DNA from: an uncultured Bacilli bacterium
Lineage (GTDB): Bacteria; Bacillota_I; Bacilli_A; RF39; UBA660
Assembly: GCA_947628895.1 (NCBI GenBank)
Contig: CANRBS010000008.1
Coordinates: forward strand, 1-36,759
DNA: 36,759 nucleotides
Reading direction: 5' to 3'
Shown: positions 21,947 through 29,926 of the stretch, piece after piece
How the letters are laid out: each line of letters starts with the position of its first letter
How positions within the stretch are numbered: the first letter of the stretch is position 1
Translations under genes and position numbers: made by a program
The notes under the pieces: model-generated
The model's input: only the letters and a program-made list of their open reading frames with translations
Told to the model about the DNA's origin: nothing
Database searches by the model: none

Positions 21947-24832
21947 TTATAAACTAAGTAATATCATATTATATATAATTAATTGATATGTATTATTTCT
22001 TCTTTCTACCCTCGCGGTTATTTTATATATATTATTTCTAGTTATTTCATTTAATTTTTTATATTGTTCTGGAAATATAACCCCTTCTACTAAATCATAT
22101 TCATCACTTAATTTTAAGAAAGACATTTTTTCATTATTTTTAGTTTTAATTGTATTAATACTTTCTACATATAAAATAGTAGTTATAGCTTTATCAAAAT
22201 AATTTTTAAAATTCTTAAGTGTTATCATATTACTTCTATCATATTTAGTAACTGGATGCCGTGATAAATAAAATCCATAATTTTTAATTTCATTATCAAT
22301 AGATTCTTTATCAGTATAATCACTTGTATTTACTAATTCTGGTTTTATATCTAATGTTACATTTAAATCTTTACATAATGTTACATAATTTATTATTTCA
22401 TCAAAAGATAATACTAATTGTTTTTTATTTATATTAAATCTATCAAAGGCGCCACATTCAATTAAAGCAATTACTACTTTTTTATTAATGCTTTTTCCAT
22501 AACATCTAATCATAAAATCATAAAATGATGTAAATTCTCTCTTTTTTCTTTCCTCTTCTATTTCACTACTAACATTTCTAGCTATAGATTTAATTATACT
22601 AAATGGTAATACTAGCTTTTTATTATGAATCTTAAATTCATAACTAGATATATTTATATCAATATTTTCAAAATCAATATGAAGTAAATGAGCTTCATCA
22701 ATATATTCTTTTAGTTTTTCACTAGATGTATTCATATTAAGTAAGTTCTTCATAAAATATACTGTATAATTTACTTTTAAATATGCCATTTGAAATGCTA
22801 CTAGAGAATATACTACTGAGTGTGATTTATTAAATCCATAATCAGAAAATTTAATTATTAAATCATATAATTCTAAAGCAATACTTTTATCATATCCTTT
22901 ATTTATTACACCATTTATAAATTTATCTTTTTCACTTTCAATAATTGAATATTTCTTTTTAGACATTGCTCGCCTTATAATATCAGCTTCTGCATAAGTA
23001 TAACCTGATATTGTTCTTAGAATTTCTAATACTTGTTCTTGATAAATTATTATTCCATAAGTACTTTTTAAAATAGGTTCTAATTCTTTAACTAAATATG
23101 TTATTTTCTTTTTACCTTTTTTTCTTAAGATATATTCATTTATCATTTCTCTTGGTCCTGGTCTATATAATGCAATTGCATCTACCAAAGTATTAAAATT
23201 ATCTACTTCAAGAGATTTTAAAAAGTTTTTCATACCAGAACTTTCAAATTGAAATATTCCTGTTGTATATGCGGTTTTAAATAAATTTAATGTTTTTTTA
23301 TCATTTAAATCAATATTATTTATATCAATAGATATATTATCATTTTTAATATCATTAATTATATTTGATATTGTATTTAAGTTTTTAATAGATAAGAAAT
23401 CCATTTTTAATAGACCTAAAGACTCTATATGTTCCATACTATAACCAGTAAGTATTACATTATTGCTTTTATATAAAGGCATTAGAGTATCCAAATCAAC
23501 ATCACTAATTACAACACCAGCTGCATGCATACTAGTATTCTTTTTAAGTCCACAAAGTTTATTACATATTTTTATTAAGTTCTGAGCACTTTCATTTCTT
23601 GATACAATATTCATAAATTCTTGATTATTTTTTAAAACTTGAAAATTCTTTTCATCTTTAATAGTTTTACATATTCTATCTATTAAAGTATTATCCATTT
23701 TTAATACTCTTGCTACATCTCTTATTATTTGTTTTGGAAGCATTGTATTAAATGAAATAATCCTTGCTGTTTTAGTTTTACCATATTTATTTACTACATA
23801 ATCTATTACAACTTCTCTTTTAAGATTATCAAAATCTATATCAATATCTGGCATAGTTACTCTATCAGGATTTAAAAATCTTTCAAATATTAAATTGTAT
23901 TTAAGTGGATCTATATTAATTATACCAAGAGCATAATTAACTAAAGATGCAGCACCACTACCTCTTCCAGGACCTACTAGAATATTATGTTTTTTAGCAA
24001 ATAAAACAAAATCATAAACTATTAAGAAATAATCTACATAATGCATTTTTTCTATTACACTAAGTTCATACATTAATCTATTTTTATAAATGTCACTTAC
24101 ATTTCCATTTAATCTTTTTTCTAATCCTTTTTTAGATAAAGCTTTTAAATATGCTAGTGAATTATCATTATATACTGGTATATGATATTCACTTTTCTTA
24201 AGTTCAATATTTATTAAATTAGAAAATTTATATGTACTTTCTATATAACTAGAATCAGTTATGTTTTTAAAATCCGTATCTTCTATTTCAATTTCTTCAT
24301 CAATAGTTTTATTTTCATCTATATACTTTATATATTTAAAATATTCTTTATCACTAGAATTAAAATATCTAATTTCATCTATATAAACTGTATTTTCTGT
24401 AAGTAACTTAGCAGTTTGTAATTCAGTATCATTTTTATATTTAATAAATAAATATATAAAATCTTTAAATTTAGAATAATCTTGATAATTTACTACTATA
24501 ATTAAATCATTATTAAATTGTTTAATAAAATCTAAATCTATTGTATCTAAATTTCTTTTAGTAACTATTTTACATAAAGAAATATATCCATCATAATTCC
24601 TAGCATATATAAGTATATCACTTTCATTTATATTAATTTCTATTCCAATTATTGGTTTAATATTATTATCTTTGCATTTATTTATAAATTCATAAGAAGA
24701 AAACATATTTTTATCAGTTATTCCAAGAGTATTAATATTATTTTCTTTTGCGAATGAAATTAACTCATCTATTTTGATAAGACTATTCATTAAATCATAT
24801 TCAGTTTTAATATTTAATGGAATATATTTCAT
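21947..24832 (-). CDS. dnaE: DNA polymerase III alpha subunit, DnaE type
   Basis: This is a 961-residue C-family replicative polymerase, shorter than E. coli DnaE. In order: N-terminal PHP-like domain (about 1-200), palm with GPGRGSGAASLVNY and catalytic PDIDIDFD (Asp329 and Asp331), fingers with the AGVVIS, YQEQVLEI and GFNKSHSVVYS blocks, and a C-terminal OB fold (about 860-930). The PHP metal sites look lost: the usual HxH reads LNIKTEYD, and GITDHN reads GITDKN. Proofreading by this domain is therefore unlikely. In Firmicutes DnaE normally works beside PolC as primer-extending polymerase; PolC is not in the window. The start at 24832 follows GAGG by six bases. A -10 TATAAT lies at 24861-24866. 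Confidence 0.95.
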   Translation of the reverse strand: MKYIPLNIKTEYDLMNSLIKIDELISFAKENNINTLGITDKNMFSSYEFINKCKDNNIKPIIGIEININESDILIYARNYDGYISLCKIVTKRNLDTIDLDFIKQFNNDLIIVVNYQDYSKFKDFIYLFIKYKNDTELQTAKLLTENTVYIDEIRYFNSSDKEYFKYIKYIDENKTIDEEIEIEDTDFKNITDSSYIESTYKFSNLINIELKKSEYHIPVYNDNSLAYLKALSKKGLEKRLNGNVSDIYKNRLMYELSVIEKMHYVDYFLIVYDFVLFAKKHNILVGPGRGSGAASLVNYALGIINIDPLKYNLIFERFLNPDRVTMPDIDIDFDNLKREVVIDYVVNKYGKTKTARIISFNTMLPKQIIRDVARVLKMDNTLIDRICKTIKDEKNFQVLKNNQEFMNIVSRNESAQNLIKICNKLCGLKKNTSMHAAGVVISDVDLDTLMPLYKSNNVILTGYSMEHIESLGLLKMDFLSIKNLNTISNIINDIKNDNISIDINNIDLNDKKTLNLFKTAYTTGIFQFESSGMKNFLKSLEVDNFNTLVDAIALYRPGPREMINEYILRKKGKKKITYLVKELEPILKSTYGIIIYQEQVLEILRTISGYTYAEADIIRRAMSKKKYSIIESEKDKFINGVINKGYDKSIALELYDLIIKFSDYGFNKSHSVVYSLVAFQMAYLKVNYTVYFMKNLLNMNTSSEKLKEYIDEAHLLHIDFENIDINISSYEFKIHNKKLVLPFSIIKSIARNVSSEIEEERKKREFTSFYDFMIRCYGKSINKKVVIALIECGAFDRFNINKKQLVLSFDEIINYVTLCKDLNVTLDIKPELVNTSDYTDKESIDNEIKNYGFYLSRHPVTKYDRSNMITLKNFKNYFDKAITTILYVESINTIKTKNNEKMSFLKLSDEYDLVEGVIFPEQYKKLNEITRNNIYKITARVERRNNTYQLIIYNMILLSL

Positions 24833-24884
24833 AGTAAACCTCAATAATATTTTAACACTTATTATATTATTTAGTAAATGAAAA

Positions 24885-24906
24885 AAGCACTAATTTTGAA
24901 GTGCTT
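24885..24906 (-). terminator. Terminator of the sepF-divIVA unit
   Basis: Stem AAGCACT (24885-24891) / AGTGCTT (24900-24906), followed on the minus strand by six T residues. It separates this unit from dnaE. Confidence 0.8.
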
Positions 24907-24914
24907 CTATTTTA

Positions 24915-26270
24915 CTATGATAAACTATAAACATCAAATAATACTAATTCTTCATTATTATCAAATGATATATATATTCTATGTATATCATTAACATCAT
25001 TAATAGCAATATTTTCTATAGAAATTTTAGTAACTTTATTATTTGAATGTAATTTTCCATCAGCTATATTAAATAAATAATTATCAGTTGTTAATAAATA
25101 ATCACCAAAAGAATATTTTACTTTATAACTAGTATCTTTATTATCCATATAGATAGAATAATCATTTAAGTTAATTTTTAAATTATATTTAACTTTATCA
25201 TAATTTTCTTCACCAAACGAATTTCTTTCATATACTTTTCTTTCATATGTATCAAAAAGTTTATTTTCTTGTATATTATATAGTTTACCATCAGTAGTTT
25301 CTGCTACTGGAAAATTATCATTAACATAATATATATTTACAAATTTATAATCTAAATTCATTTTTTCATATACAAGATCTGACTTATTTTTATAAACATT
25401 TCCATCTTTATCTAAGAAATACATTTGAAATTCATCATTGTCTTCATATTCTCTTAAAAATACCCTATCTATATTTTTAGCTAGTAAAGTTTTAGAAATA
25501 CCAGCATTTTTATTACTTAAATATACATTATTACCATTTAATTCTAATTCATTATTTTTAAATTTATAATTTAAATTTCCGCTTAAAAGTTTATAATTAT
25601 TATTATCAGTAGTATAATATTTTTTCTTTATTAATGAATTTATATTTGTTTGATCAATATTTATAGCATCTGCTCTACTAGATGCAGCATCTTTTGTTGA
25701 ATAGTCTACAATATTTTTAGCATAAAATATTCCATCACTATCTTTTGAAATTTCAACAATATTATCATTATTTAATAAATAATAAGGACCATCTTGAATA
25801 ACTTTATTTGTTTGAATATTTTTAACACATATAAAATTATCACTTATTTCTTCTTTATCAAATATATTTTCTAAATCATTTTGATCTGTAAATATAATTG
25901 ACATAGCATCTTCAACTATATTTTTAGAATAACAAGTATTTTTATCAAAATTTAAATAACTTAATATTAAATTCTTTTTAGTATTTGTATCTGCACTATT
26001 AATGCTATCAAAATAATTAAAATCAAAATGTAGAGCAATATCATATCCATTAAATTCTAATTCACCTAATTCTTCTTTTGTGGTATAAGCAGCATAATCT
26101 ATATTATTTGTTTCACACATTGATTTAAGTTCTTTATTATAATCACTATTTTTTAAATTGTATTTACAATCTACATTTTCATCACTTTTTTGAAATATAC
26201 CTATAGCTCCTAATATTAAAGTAACAATAAGTACTGCTGAAATTACTCCAACAACAATTTTATTTTTCAT
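24915..26270 (-). CDS. Unknown membrane-anchored extracellular protein
   Basis: This 451-residue protein has one N-terminal hydrophobic helix (about 5-27, after MKNK) and a long polar, Asn/Asp/Tyr-rich extracytoplasmic region. There is no lipobox and no clear cleavage site, so it is likely anchored. Cysteines are few and clustered in the first third. Repeated short beta-like segments (DGNVYKNKSDL, DGKLYNIQENK, DGKLHSNNK) in the C-terminal half suggest a beta-propeller or beta-sandwich, but this is a guess. I do not recognise the family. It begins 27 bases after divIVA, with GAGGTGA before the ATG, and shares the sepF-divIVA message. A role at the septum or in the cell envelope is a reasonable inference. 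Confidence 0.75.
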   Translation of the reverse strand: MKNKIVVGVISAVLIVTLILGAIGIFQKSDENVDCKYNLKNSDYNKELKSMCETNNIDYAAYTTKEELGELEFNGYDIALHFDFNYFDSINSADTNTKKNLILSYLNFDKNTCYSKNIVEDAMSIIFTDQNDLENIFDKEEISDNFICVKNIQTNKVIQDGPYYLLNNDNIVEISKDSDGIFYAKNIVDYSTKDAASSRADAINIDQTNINSLIKKKYYTTDNNNYKLLSGNLNYKFKNNELELNGNNVYLSNKNAGISKTLLAKNIDRVFLREYEDNDEFQMYFLDKDGNVYKNKSDLVYEKMNLDYKFVNIYYVNDNFPVAETTDGKLYNIQENKLFDTYERKVYERNSFGEENYDKVKYNLKINLNDYSIYMDNKDTSYKVKYSFGDYLLTTDNYLFNIADGKLHSNNKVTKISIENIAINDVNDIHRIYISFDNNEELVLFDVYSLS

Positions 26271-26297
26271 AATTCACCTCTTTTTAATTCTTTAATT

Positions 26298-26753
26298 TTA
26301 AGAATAATAATTATCATCTACTTTGCTAAAATCTACATTATCAATTTCATTTATTACTTCTAATTGATTTTCAATAATTTGTTTTAATCTTCTTTTTAGG
26401 ATATTGGTATTTCTTCTTAATTGGTCAGCATGATTTTGAGCTTTTTCTGCTTTTAATAATGCATCATTTATTATTCTACTTGCATTATGTCTAGCTTCAC
26501 TTACTAGTGCTTCAGCTTCTTTTCTTGCACTATTTTTAATTTGATCTCCTGCACTTTCTGCAGTATATATTGCTCTATTCATAGTATCTTCAATTCTTTG
26601 ATAATATGAAATTTGTTCTAATAATTTTTTATTTTCTTCTTCAGTTTTTTTACTTTTATTAAGTAAACTTTCATAGTTTTTGATAATTTCATCCAAGCAA
26701 CTTTGTACTTGATATTTATCATAACCACGAAAAACTGTATCAAACTTTCTCAT
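26298..26753 (-). CDS. divIVA: DivIVA-family cell division/polarity protein
   Basis: This 151-residue coiled-coil protein starts MRKFDTVFRGYDKYQVQSCLDEI, a variant of the DivIVA membrane-binding N-terminus (KxFxxxxRGYDxxEVxxFLD). Heptad-like helices follow (about 25-60 and 70-135), with the AxxIVxEAR-like segment AEALVSEARHNASRI. DivIVA recognises curved membrane at poles and septa and recruits partners for division, wall growth or sporulation. The ATG follows AGAGGTGGAG. It lies 23 bases after sepF. The ylmG and ylmH genes that usually separate these two are missing. Confidence 0.92.
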   Translation of the reverse strand: MRKFDTVFRGYDKYQVQSCLDEIIKNYESLLNKSKKTEEENKKLLEQISYYQRIEDTMNRAIYTAESAGDQIKNSARKEAEALVSEARHNASRIINDALLKAEKAQNHADQLRRNTNILKRRLKQIIENQLEVINEIDNVDFSKVDDNYYS

Positions 26754-26776
26754 GCTCCACCTCTAAAATATTATTT

Positions 26777-27169
26777 TTACCAATCTCCTAAATCATCTTT
26801 TTTTGAACTTTTTTTAGTATCATCTTCACTTATATTGCCCTCTATTTCAAACCCCTTTGGTGCACATATAACAATTCCTGGACCTAATTTTTCCATAGTA
26901 CCATCAATTGCATATATAATACCATTTAAGAAATCCATAATTCTTTTAGATACATCAGATGTTACTCTTTTAAAATTAACAACAACTTGATTTCTAGTCT
27001 TCAAGTAATCTGCTATTTGTTGAGCTTCAGAAAAAGCTCTTGGTTCAACTAAAATAGTTTTATTTTTGTATTCTTTACTACTAGTTTTAGTAGTTTCTTT
27101 TACTTCTTCGTATTCATCTTCTTCATCAACTTCAGTTGTTAAGATTTTCTTCAATGATTCAAATGCCAT
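26777..27169 (-). CDS. sepF: Cell division protein SepF
   Basis: This 130-residue FtsZ-anchor protein has an N-terminal membrane-binding amphipathic helix (MAFESLKKIL), an acidic linker (about 13-35), then the conserved core. The core reads ILVEPRAFSEAQQIADYL, NQVVVNF, RIMDFLNGIIYAIDG and PGIVICAPKG. It polymerises into rings that bundle FtsZ at the septum. A strong AAAGGAGGA precedes the ATG. It heads the unit sepF-divIVA-unknown membrane protein. In many related genomes ylmE or ftsZ are nearby; they are not here. Confidence 0.96.
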   Translation of the reverse strand: MAFESLKKILTTEVDEEDEYEEVKETTKTSSKEYKNKTILVEPRAFSEAQQIADYLKTRNQVVVNFKRVTSDVSKRIMDFLNGIIYAIDGTMEKLGPGIVICAPKGFEIEGNISEDDTKKSSKKDDLGDW

Positions 27170-27199
27170 AATCTTCCTCCTTTAGTCTACTACGATTTA

Positions 27200-27228
27200 A
27201 TTTTATCACATAAATAAATTTGTATCAA
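27200..27228 (-). promoter_or_regulatory. Promoter of sepF-divIVA unit
   Basis: Minus strand: TTGATA (27223-27228), spacer 17, TAAAAT (27200-27205). The rest of 27229-27335 is AT-rich spacer between divergent genes, with nothing else recognised. Confidence 0.72.
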
Positions 27229-27336
27229 CAAAAATTTTAAGTTTATTTTGTTTTATTATATTTTTATTTAAAAAGTTAAAAATTTTTATTTTTTTTACAT
27301 TTTTACTATTTTTTCTTTATAAAATTAAAAATTCAC

Positions 27337-27388
27337 TTTACTTAAATCAAAATTTATGTTAAATTATATTTGGCTTAAAAAGAGGAGG
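27337..27388 (+). promoter_or_regulatory. Probable promoter and RBS of the bL28-like gene
   Basis: TTTACT (27337-27342), spacer 17, extended -10 TGT-TAAATT (27360-27365), then the strong ribosome-binding site AGAGGAGG (27381-27388). Confidence 0.5.
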
Positions 27389-27397
27389 CAAGTTTAA

Positions 27398-27565
27398 ATG
27401 GCAAAAAATTTATCAAATAGAAAAAATATGAGTTCACAAAATAGACCATTTTCAGAAAAAGCTACTAAAAAAACTCAAAAAGTTAATTTACAAACAGTAG
27501 TAGTAAATGGTAAAAAAGTAAGACTTTCTACAAAAGAAATCAGAACAAACAAAAAGAATAAATAA
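27398..27565 (+). CDS. rpmB: Short ribosomal protein bL28-like
   Basis: This is a 55-residue, very basic protein. The second half, KVNLQTVVVNGKKVRLSTKEIRT, follows the bL28 pattern (NLQKVRV-VNGK-KKVRVSAKALKS). The N-terminal part, MAKNLSNRKNMSSQNRPFSEKATKK, lacks the usual CxxTGK start and keeps only a loose version of the SHAxNxTKR block. It is about seven residues shorter than the common 62-residue form. It is on the plus strand between two minus-strand units, monocistronic, with a perfect AGGAGG and a terminator. A second, standard bL28 elsewhere is possible. The identity rests on the C-terminal half, and I am fairly but not fully sure. Confidence 0.72.
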   Translation: MAKNLSNRKNMSSQNRPFSEKATKKTQKVNLQTVVVNGKKVRLSTKEIRTNKKNK

Positions 27566-27567
27566 AT

Positions 27568-27588
27568 TTAGGGAAACCTAATTTTTTT
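27568..27588 (+). terminator. Terminator of the bL28-like gene
   Basis: Stem TTAGG / CCTAA closed by the tetraloop GAAA (27568-27581), followed by seven T residues. Confidence 0.8.
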
Positions 27589-27600
27589 ATTCTTATTTTT

Positions 27601-28479
27601 TTATTTAATAATTTCTTGTTCAAGTACTAAATCAATATTATATTGTTTTTTAACTTCTTTTTTAATCTTTTTTATTAATTTTATAACATCACTACTTTTA
27701 GCAGTTCCATCACTAACTATAAAATTGGCATGTTTAGGACTAACATAAGCACCACCTATTTTATAATTTTTAAGTCCTAAATCATCAATTAGTTTCCAAG
27801 CTGCAGCACCTGTAGGATTTCTAAATACACTTCCATTTGATGGATGTGTTAAATCTTGAGATAAAATTCTTTTTTTAGTATTTTCAAGTATTATTTGTTT
27901 TAACTTTTCACTATCATATTTTTCTAATTTAATTTTACAAGATAATATAATTTTATCTTTTTTAGTTTTTAGTATTGAATTTCTATATTCAAATTTAAAG
28001 TCTTTATTATTTAATTCTATAATTTTTTCTCCATCAAATACTCTAGCACTAATTAATACAGCACTTATACTACTATTGTATGCCCCTGCATTACCTACTA
28101 TACTTCCACCAATAGAACCTGGAATTCCACTTGCAAATTCTAATCCTTTATATCCCATGTAAGATACTTCTGTTGCAAGTTTATTTATCATACAACCACT
28201 TTCTGCATATAAAATATTATCTTTAATTTCATATTTATTAAATTTTTCTAAACTAATAATTATTCCATCATAATACTCAGGAAGAATTATATTAGATCCA
28301 TTACCAATAACAAAATATTTATAATTATTTTGTTTAATTATTTTATATGCAGCTATTAGTTCACCCTCATTATTTGGTTTAATCATAGCAAAACAACTAC
28401 AATCAAATCTAAATGTATTATAGTCTTTTAAACTAGCGGTTTCTATTAATTCACAAATTTTACTTAACTCTTTAATCAT
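27601..28479 (-). CDS. murB: UDP-N-acetylenolpyruvoylglucosamine reductase
   Basis: This 292-residue flavoenzyme reduces UDP-GlcNAc-enolpyruvate to UDP-MurNAc with NADPH, the second step of peptidoglycan synthesis. FAD-binding motifs: NTFRFDC, VIGNGSNIILPE, GLEFASGIPGSIGGSIVGNAGAY. The C-terminal substrate domain has HPSNGSVFRNP (with the catalytic Ser in GSVF), AAWKLIDDLGLK and SPKHANFIV, then a Glu in LEQEI. The length fits type II MurB. Its ATG overlaps the stop of the upstream membrane protein (ATGA), so the two are translationally coupled. Confidence 0.96.
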   Translation of the reverse strand: MIKELSKICELIETASLKDYNTFRFDCSCFAMIKPNNEGELIAAYKIIKQNNYKYFVIGNGSNIILPEYYDGIIISLEKFNKYEIKDNILYAESGCMINKLATEVSYMGYKGLEFASGIPGSIGGSIVGNAGAYNSSISAVLISARVFDGEKIIELNNKDFKFEYRNSILKTKKDKIILSCKIKLEKYDSEKLKQIILENTKKRILSQDLTHPSNGSVFRNPTGAAAWKLIDDLGLKNYKIGGAYVSPKHANFIVSDGTAKSSDVIKLIKKIKKEVKKQYNIDLVLEQEIIK

Positions 28480-29015
28480 TTACTTAAATACTCTTCAATA
28501 CTTTCTCTACCTATAATATATGATGATATTTTACCATTTGTTATTTTAATTAAAGTTATATCATTTATTTTAAGTTCACTCACATTTTTAGCTTTTTTAT
28601 TAGCTTCTTCACTTTTATATTTACTATTTTCTTTTTTACTCATATCTACTTTATATACAGGAATAGTTTCATCTTCTATCAAATAATTAATATATGGATC
28701 ACTAGTATAATCACTTTCATAATTATCAAATAATACGAAATAATTTTTATCACTTCTATTAAATACTGTTCCAATTGGTATAAATTCATAATCAATTTCA
28801 GTACTTCCTTTTACAGGAGCTGTATATCCTCTTTCAAATACACCTAAATATTTCATACCAATTACTAATAAATAACATACTCCCATAAATACAAATACAC
28901 CAAGTAAAGTATACATAAATGACTTAATTGTATCTCCTGTAGTTTCCTCTTTTTTATCTTTATTTCTTACTCTTTTTTGAGTTTTATACTTAATTTGCAT
29001 CTTATTTTTTGCCAT
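28476..29015 (-). CDS. Hypothetical single-pass membrane protein, murB partner
   Basis: This 179-residue protein has a basic N-terminus (MAKNKMQIKYKTQKRVRNK), one hydrophobic helix (about 33-55, SFMYTLLGVFVFMGVCYLLV), and an extracytoplasmic part with FIPIGTVFNRSDKNYFVLFD. The last segment looks like a small folded domain (ITLIKITNGKISSYIIG). The start at 29015 is chosen because GGAG lies nine bases before it; longer frames start inside or before the promoter. It overlaps murB by four bases. I do not recognise a named family. The context suggests a cell-envelope role. Confidence 0.72.
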   Translation of the reverse strand: MAKNKMQIKYKTQKRVRNKDKKEETTGDTIKSFMYTLLGVFVFMGVCYLLVIGMKYLGVFERGYTAPVKGSTEIDYEFIPIGTVFNRSDKNYFVLFDNYESDYTSDPYINYLIEDETIPVYKVDMSKKENSKYKSEEANKKAKNVSELKINDITLIKITNGKISSYIIGRESIEEYLSK

Positions 29016-29036
29016 TTTACTCATCTCCGTACTAAA

Positions 29037-29042
29037 ATTATA
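29037..29042 (-). promoter_or_regulatory. Extended -10 of the membrane protein-murB unit
   Basis: Minus strand TGC-TATAAT at 29037-29042; no convincing -35. It is divergent from the rpsD promoter about 30 bases away. Confidence 0.55.
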
Positions 29043-29073
29043 GCATATTTTTGCTATTTGTACCATTTATTTG

Positions 29074-29102
29074 TTGATTTTTCTATATATTTATTATATA
29101 AT
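29074..29102 (+). promoter_or_regulatory. Promoter of rpsD
   Basis: TTGATT (29074-29079), spacer 17, TATAAT (29097-29102). It gives an untranslated leader of about 150 bases before the rpsD ATG. Confidence 0.8.
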
Positions 29103-29109
29103 TTATTAA

Positions 29110-29250
29110 GTATTTAAGTGGCAGTACTATATATAGTTATAATGTGTTTCTTGAAAATAATGAGTAACTTCTGCCAAAGCGAAAGTCTAATAGAAACTCC
29201 CTATAATAAAAATATAGTGCCTTTTAATACAAATATTTTGTAAAGGAGGT
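29110..29250 (+). promoter_or_regulatory. Structured leader of rpsD, likely S4 autoregulatory RNA
   Basis: A long leader with competing pairings. GGCA and CTATAT (29120-29123, 29127-29132) can pair with ATATAG and TGCC (29212-29221), enclosing the leader. Alternatively GGCAG (29120-29124) can pair with CTGCC (29171-29175). B. subtilis rpsD is known to be repressed by S4 binding to its leader. Equivalence here is inferred from position and structure only. Confidence 0.55.
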
Positions 29251-29258
29251 AAAATACA

Positions 29259-29858
29259 ATGTCAAGATATACTGGACCTGTGTATAAAAAATCAAGAAGA
29301 TATGGTTTTTCTACTCTTGAAACTGGTAAAGAATTAAGACGTAAACCTACTGCTCCTGGAATTCATGGAACTAGTAGAAAGAAACTTAGTGAATATGGTG
29401 TTCAATTACAAGAAAAACAAAAAGTAAGATTTTTATATGGACTTTCTGAAAAACAATTAAGAAAGACATTTGATGCAGCTGGTAAAATGCAAGGTATTCA
29501 TGGTTATAACCTACTTGTTTTACTAGAAAGCAGACTTGATAACTTAGTTTATCGTATGGGATTTGCTAAAACTAGAAGAGCTGCTAGACAACTTGTTAAT
29601 CATGGACATATATTAGTTGATGGTAAAAGAGTTGATATTCCATCTTACAGAGTTAAAGTTGGAAGTACAGTTTCTGTTAAAGCTTCTTCAATGGATCATC
29701 CAGTTGTTAATGAATGTTTAAATATGGATATTAATATTCCATCATTCGTAACAGTTGATAAAGCTAAAAAATCTGGTGTTTATGTTAGATATCCAGAAAG
29801 AGAAGAATTAAATGCTGATATTAATGAAGCTCTAATTGTTGAATTCTACAATAGATAG
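29259..29858 (+). CDS. rpsD: 30S ribosomal protein S4
   Basis: This 199-residue uS4 is a primary 16S rRNA binder that starts small-subunit assembly and helps set decoding accuracy. Family blocks: [18 protein letters not shown] at the start, KRK-like [37 protein letters not shown], the S4 RNA-binding domain with [31 protein letters not shown], and the C-terminal VEFYNR. No zinc-binding cysteines are present (C-minus form). AAAGGAGG precedes the ATG. It is monocistronic, with its own promoter, leader and terminator. Confidence 0.98.
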   Translation: MSRYTGPVYKKSRRYGFSTLETGKELRRKPTAPGIHGTSRKKLSEYGVQLQEKQKVRFLYGLSEKQLRKTFDAAGKMQGIHGYNLLVLLESRLDNLVYRMGFAKTRRAARQLVNHGHILVDGKRVDIPSYRVKVGSTVSVKASSMDHPVVNECLNMDINIPSFVTVDKAKKSGVYVRYPEREELNADINEALIVEFYNR

Positions 29859-29859
29859 T

Positions 29860-29895
29860 AAAAAACCAAGCATTTCAAAATGTTTGGTTTTTATT
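29860..29895 (+). terminator. Terminator of rpsD
   Basis: AAAACCAA-G-CATTT pairs with AAATG-T-TTGGTTTT with a short loop, then a T-rich tract. Confidence 0.85.
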
Positions 29896-29901
29896 TTAAA
29901 A

Positions 29902-29926
29902 AGAGTACTAATTTTTATAGTACTCT
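29902..29926 (-). terminator. Terminator of folD
   Basis: 9-bp stem AGAGTACTA / TAGTACTCT with a 7-base loop. It includes the first bases of the folD stop codon; a T-rich tract follows on the minus strand. It lies back to back with the rpsD terminator. Confidence 0.8.
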
